Under the pieces are notes generated by a model. It searched no databases. It was not told the DNA's origin and saw only the letters and a list, made by a program, of their open reading frames with translations. DNA of 41,287 bases. Origin: JADFWK01 sp035527895 (GTDB taxonomy: Bacteria; Desulfobacterota; DSM-4660; Desulfatiglandales; B25-G16). This document shows positions 35,459 through 41,287 of the stretch, in pieces. The number at the start of each line of letters is the position of its first letter. Position 1 is the stretch's first letter. The position numbers and the translations under genes are program-made. The stretch covers positions 1-41,287 of the forward strand of contig DATKZQ010000005.1 of NCBI GenBank assembly GCA_035527895.1, given 5' to 3'.

Positions 35459-35764
35459 GGGTTTTCCTCCATGCAGTATTTGTGAGTTTTTTGTTCCTTG
35501 AGCAAACCGTCTCCGGACACAGGCCCTTATACCGTGAAACGTGCCACTTGACTGTCGCTTCTTTGGTCAGCACAATGGGAGCTTCTGGATATCAGTCGTC
35601 TTATGAAACAGGACACGCTCATGATCGGATAAGGGGTTTCACCACCTGTGCCACGAGATACAGCAGAAATAACGGACTGCCAAAGGGTCTGGCGGACAAA
35701 AAAGCTTCGATTGAAAAGAAAAAGAACTGACTCCAGCAAACAGCAGGCTGGGCAGAACGGTTTT

Positions 35765-35796
35765 CCGCTAAGTCGGTGCAGGCCCCGACTTAGCGG
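35765..35796. other. Perfect 12-bp hairpin
   Basis: CCGCTAAGTCGG (35765-35776) and CCGACTTAGCGG (35785-35796) enclose an 8-base loop. There is no T-run on either side, so it is not a standard terminator. It is the first of three inverted repeats between the AbfD-like gene and the cold-shock gene; the rest of that 730-bp gap shows no gene. Confidence 0.8.
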
Positions 35797-35820
35797 TGCG
35801 CCACTCTTATGTGTGATTCA

Positions 35821-35962
35821 ATGTTGATGACTTCGTAAAAAGTCGGAAATGACCATTTTCCGTCATTCCGGCGAAAGCCGGAATCCAGTCTTTTCAGTTA
35901 GTTACAGAGGTTCTGGACTCCGGTTTTCACCGGAGTGACGACTTTTTACGAGACCATCAATG
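35821..35962. repeat. 140-bp palindromic repeat with about 25-bp ends
   Basis: Ends TTGATG-N2-TTCGTAAAAAGTCG and CGACTTTTTACGAG-N2-CATCAA are complementary. Inside, CGTCATTCCGGCGAAAGCC and the complement of ACTCCGGTTTTCACCGGAG form a second inverted pair, and each half has its own small hairpin (CCGGCGAAAGCCGG; CTCCGGTTTTCACCGGAG). No coding capacity. It looks like a MITE- or REP-type element. Confidence 0.85.
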
Positions 35963-36066
35963 TTTGTTGCCGAAATATGGATTTGAAGCGCAATGCTGGA
36001 GATCGGCAAACAAAAGCATACGCTCTTATCGCAGAGAGATGCCCCTCATGAGAAAGCTTGGATTAG

Positions 36067-36119
36067 CTAAGTCCTTCGATTCATAAATTCGGTAACGAAT
36101 TTATTCCCTCAGGACTTAG
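36067..36119. other. Two-tier hairpin downstream of the cold-shock gene
   Basis: Outer stem CTAAGTCCT / AGGACTTAG (36067-36075, 36111-36119) and inner stem ATAAATTCG / CGAATTTAT (36083-36091, 36096-36104) with a GTAA tetraloop, separated by a 7/6-base internal loop. It could be an RNA processing or stability element of the cold-shock transcript. Confidence 0.7.
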
Positions 36120-36186
36120 TGCTGAGTGAGCATAGTACTAACGGAAGACTTACTAATATACATTACCGTAATTGCGAATCGAAGCA

Positions 36187-36387
36187 CTAAGGCTTCTTGA
36201 CGTTCTTAGCTACCGGTCCCCGATCGCTTTCCTCAATCTCAAACGTGACTTGATCACCTTGGGCGAGGCTCTTGAATCCCGGCATTTCAATGGAGGAGAA
36301 GTGAACGAATATATCGCCGCCCTCTTCCTGCTCGATGAACCCATATCCCTTCTTGTTGCTAAACCACTTTACTGTTCCAATTGCCAA
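36187..36387 (-). CDS. CspA-family cold-shock protein
   Basis: 66-aa OB-fold nucleic-acid chaperone that binds single-stranded RNA and DNA. RNP1 is KGYGFIEQ and RNP2 is DIFVHFS. The initiation codon is TTG (MAIGTVKWF), with GGAGGG 7 nt upstream. A leader of about 120 nt from the promoter at 36514-36542 fits the long 5' regions typical of csp mRNAs. Confidence 0.96.
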   Translation of the reverse strand: MAIGTVKWFSNKKGYGFIEQEEGGDIFVHFSSIEMPGFKSLAQGDQVTFEIEESDRGPVAKNVKKP

Positions 36388-36513
36388 AGCCTTACCCTCC
36401 TTTCAAAAACGATTGAACCTGTTGCCTTACCCATAGGGCTCCGCTCTGACAAAGGTAAAATCCTTCGGAGCGAAACCAACCCACCAAACCAGCTGTGCCA
36501 TAAATCTTCGGTA

Positions 36514-36542
36514 CTATAAAAGAGAGCCGTGCAAAAGGTCAA
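36514..36542 (-). promoter_or_regulatory. Sigma-70 promoter of the cold-shock gene
   Basis: On the minus strand TTGACC (36542-36537), 17 bases, TTATAG (36519-36514). Predicted start near 36507. Confidence 0.6.
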
Positions 36543-36625
36543 GCGAAAACAAAACCCCGAAGCGCAAAACTCGGAACACGAAACAAATCCAAAACAATAA
36601 TGCTCCAATGTTCAAAACACTAAAT
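36540..36625. repeat. Partial AT-rich dispersed repeat
   Basis: GCGAAAACAAAACCCCGAAG, CACGAAACAAATCCAAAAC and AATGCTCCAATGTTCAAAAC resemble half of the repeat at 5455-5640 and 40990-41130. It sits directly upstream of the cold-shock promoter. Confidence 0.5.
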
Positions 36626-36732
36626 TAGAGGTGGGCGGTTCTTCCGTAGGTGCCGGGCTAATCGGTGTTTCTTTTATTGGGTTGCCGGTTTGGGCGGTGG
36701 AGGTTTCCCTGGGATTGTAGGCAGAGCCAGTA

Positions 36733-36760
36733 CCCGGGCAGCCAAAAAAAGCTGCCCGGG
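36733..36760 (-). terminator. Strong hairpin 12 nt after the LivJ-like stop
   Basis: CCCGGGCAGC (36733-36742) and GCTGCCCGGG (36751-36760) form a perfect 10-bp GC-rich stem; the loop on the minus strand is TTTTTTTG. It is positioned as a terminator, but no T-run follows the stem on the minus strand. Confidence 0.5.
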
Positions 36761-36772
36761 CATAGTCGTCCA

Positions 36773-37984
36773 TTACTCCAGCCTTTTCTTCACCTCGTAA
36801 GGATCGATATCCGATGTCATCCAGTCGCTCAACTTTTCGGCACCTCCTCCCTCTGTGCACTTGGCGATGAAAAAGGAACGGGAACCCTGCCTCTTCTTTG
36901 GTCCGAAACTCATCTTAGGGCCTATGCCCTGGAAATCCTTTATCGACTCCATGGCCTTGATGAAATTGTTTACCGTGAGATCCCGGCCGCATCTCTTTAA
37001 CGCTTCCACCATGGGCTCGATGAACAGTATGCCGGCGTAGTAAAAGATTCCCCACCGTTCCTTCGGCTCCAGTCTCTTCTGAGCTTCATGATATTCCAGC
37101 ATGAGTGGATGCTTGGAATCGAGCAATTCGCCAAAGGTGGCAAAGATGACACCCTTGAAGAGGCCCTTGGTTATATTGTACATGAGCGGGTAGTCACTCA
37201 GGGTGCTGGTTGTCATCCAAACGGGTTGAAATCCCAGTTTTGCCGCTGTTCCAAGCATGATGGCGCCATGCTTCGGCAGGACCCACATGATGACCACATC
37301 GGGTTCGGCAGCCTTGAGCTTCATGCAGTGAGAGCTGAGGTCTGTGTCTAATGGCTCTGCCGACACCGTGGTCGCGAATTCCATTCCCCTTTTCTCCAAA
37401 GCGATCTGTGCACCGATGAGGCCGACCTTGCCATAGTCGTCATTCTGGTAAAAGAAGGCTATCCTTTTTTTCCCTAATGTATCAATCGCGTAATCTACCA
37501 GCAGGGATGCCTCATCACAGTAAAGCGGATAGGTCCCGAACAGGTAGGGAGCCTTCTCTGGAGGATAGCACCAATGAACAGAACCGGCTGCCGGGCCTAC
37601 CCAGGGTACCCTGTTTTTCTCAAGGTAATCTTTCACAGCAAAACCTGTAGCCGTTCCAACGCCACAAGCAAAGGCGAAGATCTCTTTATCTTCGACGAGT
37701 TCCTTGGCAATAGCCTTTGTTTTGGGAGGTTGATAGGCGTCGTCCCTGAGAAAGTATTTTATCTTCCTGCCATGGATACCACCCTCCTCGTTAATCATCT
37801 TGAAATAGAGCCCTGATCCCCGAGCAACCGCTCCCCAGAGAGCAGCAGGTCCTGTCTGAGGTCCCCATTGGCCGATGCGGATCTCCGTGTCGGTAACCCC
37901 CCTTTCTGCCCATGCAACGGGAATGAGAGCTAGAGAGAGTGCGATTGCGGAAACAATTACTGGAACCATGTACCCTTTTTTCAT
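36773..37984 (-). CDS. Branched-chain-amino-acid-type ABC transporter substrate-binding protein
   Basis: 403 aa with a cleavable signal peptide (VIVSAIALSLALIPVAWA) and a type I periplasmic binding fold of the LivJ group: EIRIGQWGPQTGPAALWG, INEEGGIHGRKIKYFLRDD, KRIAFFYQNDDYGKVG, EPDVVIMWVLPKHGAIML. GGAGGG lies 6 nt before the ATG. LivF and an acyl-CoA synthetase are upstream on the same strand, a combination where the ligand is often an organic or fatty acid rather than an amino acid; permease genes are not in the window. The ligand is unknown. Confidence 0.92.
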   Translation of the reverse strand: MKKGYMVPVIVSAIALSLALIPVAWAERGVTDTEIRIGQWGPQTGPAALWGAVARGSGLYFKMINEEGGIHGRKIKYFLRDDAYQPPKTKAIAKELVEDKEIFAFACGVGTATGFAVKDYLEKNRVPWVGPAAGSVHWCYPPEKAPYLFGTYPLYCDEASLLVDYAIDTLGKKRIAFFYQNDDYGKVGLIGAQIALEKRGMEFATTVSAEPLDTDLSSHCMKLKAAEPDVVIMWVLPKHGAIMLGTAAKLGFQPVWMTTSTLSDYPLMYNITKGLFKGVIFATFGELLDSKHPLMLEYHEAQKRLEPKERWGIFYYAGILFIEPMVEALKRCGRDLTVNNFIKAMESIKDFQGIGPKMSFGPKKRQGSRSFFIAKCTEGGGAEKLSDWMTSDIDPYEVKKRLE

Positions 37985-38342
37985 TTGTACCCTCCTTGTT
38001 TTAGCGTTAGCCCCTCAGCCAGTTTACCATTCGGACCGACCACTGAATTCCACCACATGTGAGAAATCAACAGTGCTCAACGGGCCTCATAAGAAAGCAC
38101 GCGCTCCTTGGTCAACGGGCTACCAGTATTTCACGAGGTCAAACCATGTTGCAAAGCGGGATGCGAACCACATAGGTTTTGCCGGCCAGTTAATTGGCAA
38201 GCCTCCTGCTCTGCCTAAGGTTCGTGACTGTTCCATTCATCGAAAACAGGATTCACAAACCTGCTTTCTCGGTTAAACCTCGAATTTTTGCTTGTAACTC
38301 CAACACTATCAGTGAGTAATCCGTGATTACGTGATTTAAGCA
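37985..38342. other. Intergenic stretch before the LivJ-like gene
   Basis: Apart from the LivJ-like ribosome site at the left edge I see no gene, RNA or clear promoter. Its presence suggests LivJ may be transcribed separately from livF-fadD. Confidence 0.45.
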
Positions 38343-40148
38343 CTATTGCCTCTTGTACATGGCCTCAATCAAATCCGCAAATTGCTCATTGATAGATGTT
38401 CTCTTGACCTTCATGGTTGGGGTTACCTCACCGTCCTCCTCGTAGAGTCTCTTGGGCAGGATGGTGAACTTCTTTATCTGTTCCACCCGGGAAAGACCGG
38501 CGTTGACCCTGTCCACCTCTTTGCCGATAAGTTTTACTATATCCGGGTCCTGTGTGAGGTCTTTGTAGGTCGAGAATTGGATCTTGTTGTCCTGGGCATA
38601 TTTGACAACATTCTCCTCATCGATCATGATTAAGGCGGTGATGAATTTCCTGTTATCCCCGATTATCACGGCGTCATTGATATAGGTGCTGAATTTCAGC
38701 TGGTTCTCGATGTACTGAGGGGCAATGTTTTTGCCGCCGGCAGTCACCATGATGTCCTTTTTTCTATCTGTTATTTTAAGGTAGCCATCCTCGTCAAACT
38801 CTCCTACATCGCCTGAGTGAAGCCACCCGTCTTTCAACGCCTCCGCTGAGGCCTCCGGCTGCTTGTAATATCCCTTGAACACACCCGGTGATTTCACCAG
38901 TATTTCACCATCTTCTGCCAATCTTACTTCCACACCATCAAGAGGAGTGCCCACCTTCCCGAACTTAACCTTTCCAACCCGCGAGATAGTTGTGACACCA
39001 GTGCCTTCAGTCTGGCCGTACGCTTCTATGAGGTTTACCCCAATGGATTGGAAGAAATGTATTACCTCCTGTGATATAGGGGCAGCGGCCGTGATGGCAA
39101 CCTTCATGCGGTCGAATCCAAGTCGCTCCTTGAGTTTCCTGAAGACCGCAAAGTAGGCAAATTGATATAGGGCTTCAAGGTAAAACGGCACCGGCTTGAA
39201 ATGCATTCTCAAGGTGGTGCGCCTCTGGCCAATCTTGAGCGCAATGTAAAAGACGAGCCTTTTGAACCAGGTGGCGTCTGACATCCTGATGTACACGGCG
39301 GAGAGGTATTTTTCCCAGATTCGAGGAACGGCATAACCAATTGTCGGAGAAATCTCCTTCATATTATCCGTGACCGTGTCTACGTTCTCAATGAAGTTAA
39401 CGATGGTACCATAGGTGACGTGAAAGATTACCGAAAAGAGCCTCTCGAAGATATGGCAGAGGGGAAGATAGGATAAGACCTCACTTCCCTCTTCCACTGG
39501 AACAACGCTCTGCGATGCCTCTCCCATCCACGTTATATTTCCGTGTGTCAGCATAGCGCCCTTGGGCGGGCCTGTTGTCCCGGACGTATAGATGAGTAGC
39601 GCGAGATCATCTGGTGTAACTTCATTCATGCGCTTTTCGAGTAGATTGGGTTCCCTTTCAACGATTTGACGGCCAGTCTCGAGAAGCTCCTCATACGTCA
39701 TGACCATCTCATCTTCAAAGTGCCTGAGGCCCTCCAGATCCCACACGATTACCTTTTGTAGGCAGGATGTCTGATCCCTAAAGTTGAGCCACTTGTCGAG
39801 CTGCTCCTCATTTTCCACAAAGAGGAACTTCGATCCTGAATTCTCGACCACATAGTCAACCTGGGGCCAGGCATTGGTGGCATAGATACCAACTGAAACC
39901 CCCCCCGCGCACTGGGTAGCCATATCTATGATCACCCATTCGGGGCAGTTATCGCCGATAATGGACACACAGTCACCCTTTTCTAACCCCATTGACAAAA
40001 GGGCGGAACCTGCATACTGAACCAGCCTGTAGTACTCGCTCCAGGAGATGTCATGCCACAGACCGTACTCCTTTTTTCGCATGGCAACACGGTCACCGTA
40101 TTTTTGAGCGCACTGCTTAAATACCTGTGGCAACGTCCTCCGGTTCAT
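38343..40148 (-). CDS. Long-chain acyl-CoA synthetase (AMP-forming)
   Basis: 601-aa adenylate-forming ligase activating a fatty or other carboxylic acid to its CoA thioester. The P-loop is LLIYTSGTTGPPKGAMLTHG; other core motifs are YAVPRIWEKYLSA, EAYGQTEGTGVTT, GWLHSGDVGEFDEDGYLKI, DRKKDIMVTAGGKNIAP, and the C-terminal TPTMKVKR with the catalytic lysine. The ATG lies 4 bp after the livF stop with GGAG 9 nt upstream, so it is cotranslated with the transporter ATPase. Together they suggest uptake and activation of an acid substrate. Confidence 0.94.
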   Translation of the reverse strand: MNRRTLPQVFKQCAQKYGDRVAMRKKEYGLWHDISWSEYYRLVQYAGSALLSMGLEKGDCVSIIGDNCPEWVIIDMATQCAGGVSVGIYATNAWPQVDYVVENSGSKFLFVENEEQLDKWLNFRDQTSCLQKVIVWDLEGLRHFEDEMVMTYEELLETGRQIVEREPNLLEKRMNEVTPDDLALLIYTSGTTGPPKGAMLTHGNITWMGEASQSVVPVEEGSEVLSYLPLCHIFERLFSVIFHVTYGTIVNFIENVDTVTDNMKEISPTIGYAVPRIWEKYLSAVYIRMSDATWFKRLVFYIALKIGQRRTTLRMHFKPVPFYLEALYQFAYFAVFRKLKERLGFDRMKVAITAAAPISQEVIHFFQSIGVNLIEAYGQTEGTGVTTISRVGKVKFGKVGTPLDGVEVRLAEDGEILVKSPGVFKGYYKQPEASAEALKDGWLHSGDVGEFDEDGYLKITDRKKDIMVTAGGKNIAPQYIENQLKFSTYINDAVIIGDNRKFITALIMIDEENVVKYAQDNKIQFSTYKDLTQDPDIVKLIGKEVDRVNAGLSRVEQIKKFTILPKRLYEEDGEVTPTMKVKRTSINEQFADLIEAMYKRQ

Positions 40149-40152
40149 CTCG

Positions 40153-40926
40153 TTATCTCCATCTCTTTTTCCGTTTCCACCGCTGGTATCCCTTGGCCGA
40201 TTCAGTCTGTTTCACCCCAAGATAGAATTCCTTCACGTCTTCGTCCTCCAGGAGATCTTTTGCCTTGCCCTTCATGACGAATCGCCCGTTTTCCAGTATG
40301 AGACCAAAGTGAGCAATCTTGAGTGCCATTCGAGCATTCTGTTCCACCAGAAGGACGCTTATGCCGTCTTCGTTGATCTTTTTTATAATGGCAAATATTT
40401 CCTTTACCAAGATCGGCGAAAGCCCTAGAGATGGCTCATCGAGGAAGAGCAGTTTTGGCCCGTTCATTAAGGCCCTGCCAATAGCCAGCATCTGCTGTTC
40501 ACCACCTGAGAGGGTTCCGGCAAGCTGGCCTGCTCTTTCCTCAAGGACTGAAAAATATCCGTACATCCGCTTGAAATCTTGCTTGATGCCGGCCCGATCA
40601 CGTCTGGTATAAGCCCCCATGATGAGGTTTTCCCTGACCGTAAGCTCATCGAAGACTTCCCGACCCTCTGGTACGTAAGATATGCCGAGCCTGACGATCT
40701 GTTCTGGATCCTTGCGATCAATCCTCTTTCCCATAAACTCAATGGTGCCCTTGTCCGGTTGATCCTCTATCAAACCCATAACGGTCTTGAGAATGGTGGA
40801 TTTTCCTGCCCCATTGTTACCCAGGATAGCAGTGACGGTACCTTCTTCGAGAGAGAGGGAAACGCCTCGCAAGGCATAGATGAGTCTATAGAATGTCTCT
40901 ATGTTCTTGATTTCAAGAAGGGCCAT
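40153..40926 (-). CDS. livF: ABC transporter ATP-binding protein, LivF type
   Basis: 257 aa. Walker A is GNNGAGKST, the signature LSGGEQQM, Walker B LLFLDEPSLGLSP, and the H-loop region is replaced by VEQNARMAL as usual in LivF. The C-terminus is extended by a basic tail (YQRWKRKKRWR) beyond the normal end. It is the first minus-strand gene; the upstream side has only AT-rich repeat. The partner LivG, LivH and LivM genes are not in the window. Confidence 0.94.
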   Translation of the reverse strand: MALLEIKNIETFYRLIYALRGVSLSLEEGTVTAILGNNGAGKSTILKTVMGLIEDQPDKGTIEFMGKRIDRKDPEQIVRLGISYVPEGREVFDELTVRENLIMGAYTRRDRAGIKQDFKRMYGYFSVLEERAGQLAGTLSGGEQQMLAIGRALMNGPKLLFLDEPSLGLSPILVKEIFAIIKKINEDGISVLLVEQNARMALKIAHFGLILENGRFVMKGKAKDLLEDEDVKEFYLGVKQTESAKGYQRWKRKKRWR

Positions 40927-40989
40927 TACTAGTAATTCGTTTTATTTAAATATGTACAATAAGTATAGCCGGGAAATTACATCCTTACT

Positions 40990-41130
40990 TTCAAAATATG
41001 AAATCCGAAGCACGAAATTCGAAACAAATTCAAAATTCTAAATTCTAAGTTGCTAAACTATGTTTTGAATTTTGGTTATTAGATATTCGGGTTTGTTTCG
41101 GATTTCGATATTTGATATTCGAATTTTTCA
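40990..41130. repeat. AT-rich dispersed repeat
   Basis: Two roughly complementary arms, GAAATCCGAAG..GAAATTCGAAACAAATTC and ..GGGTTTGTTTCGGATTTCG, around a centre with AAGTTGCTAAAC. It matches the style and parts of the sequence at 5455-5640. It fills most of the gap between livF and the transposase start. Confidence 0.75.
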
Positions 41131-41227
41131 AATCTATATATTGTATAACGTGCCTCTTAACAATTAACAGCTCAGTGCTTATATTTTCATAGTAAGATCA
41201 AACAGATAAAGCAAAGGAGGTCTTATT

Positions 41228-41287
41228 ATGAAAATGCCAGAAGTTTCCTTGTTGGAATGGCAAAAGCGATACGGCACTGAACGAGCT
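41228..41287 (+). CDS. Start of a probable IS1595-family transposase (cut by window end)
   Basis: Only 20 codons are visible: MKMPEVSLLEWQKRYGTERA. The pattern LLEWQKRYGTE is typical of the N-terminus of IS1595-family transposases, just before their zinc ribbon. AAAGGAGG lies 10 nt before the ATG. The left end of the insertion sequence could not be recognised in the repeat-rich DNA upstream. Confidence 0.55.
   Translation, partial: MKMPEVSLLEWQKRYGTERA

Noticed and set aside
35443..35730. 95-codon plus-strand frame upstream of the AbfD-like gene
   Set aside because: It begins inside the opposite-strand gene's start region, has no family features, and runs through promoter-like DNA.

Overview
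The window reads as chromosomal DNA of an anaerobic deltaproteobacterium in the broad sense (Desulfobacterota, perhaps Syntrophia- or Desulfobacterales-like). This is inferred from gene content: an MglA-type GTPase whose key residues sit at Myxococcus xanthus numbers, many PATAN/DUF4388 and roadblock proteins, a sigma-54 enhancer-binding protein, a NIL-domain ferredoxin, a 4-hydroxybutyryl-CoA dehydratase-like Fe-S flavoenzyme, and a LivF/acyl-CoA ligase/LivJ set. No rRNA, tRNA, CRISPR or prophage genes were seen.

Layout. 1-9.2 kb is metabolic: a CHASE2 adenylate cyclase (minus), a mannosyl-3-phosphoglycerate phosphatase-like HAD enzyme, MtnA, then a thiamine unit on the minus strand (TPP riboswitch with terminator, a ThiD-ThiN fusion, a CytX-like permease). 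9.2-23.1 kb is a long plus-strand signalling block: an NtrC-type activator with its own sigma-54 promoter, a soluble histidine kinase, a roadblock protein, MglA, two little-known helical proteins, a zinc-finger/Cache/HAMP membrane protein, a PATAN protein, a PAS-PAS-DHp protein without ATPase domain, a receiver-PATAN protein, a second roadblock-like protein, a PilB/GspE-type ATPase with N-terminal repeats, and a receiver-PAS protein. A minus-strand HD phosphohydrolase closes it. 24.3-29.1 kb holds an aminotransferase behind a likely attenuator, a NIL ferredoxin, MnmA, MtaB and convergent GreA. 30.1-33.8 kb holds a membrane protein/VWA lipoprotein pair, an M23 peptidase and a bactofilin. From 33.9 kb everything is on the minus strand: AbfD-like dehydratase, a cold-shock protein, LivJ-like binding protein, acyl-CoA synthetase and LivF. 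The window ends in the first 20 codons of a probable IS1595-family transposase.

The signalling block looks like one functional unit: a Ras-like polarity GTPase with roadblock partners, several receivers and phosphotransfer proteins, and a pilus-type motor ATPase without any other pilus gene nearby. This is the best candidate here for an undescribed system, probably controlling polarity or surface motility.

The non-coding DNA is also rich. Three repeats of exactly 300 bp (22-bp ends, 62-bp arm, 181-bp palindromic core, 13-bp arm, 22-bp ends) occur, and in one of them the core is inverted relative to its arms; a fourth copy is core only and carries a 101-bp insert. There is also an AT-rich dispersed repeat (four copies), a 140-bp palindromic repeat, and several strong hairpins.
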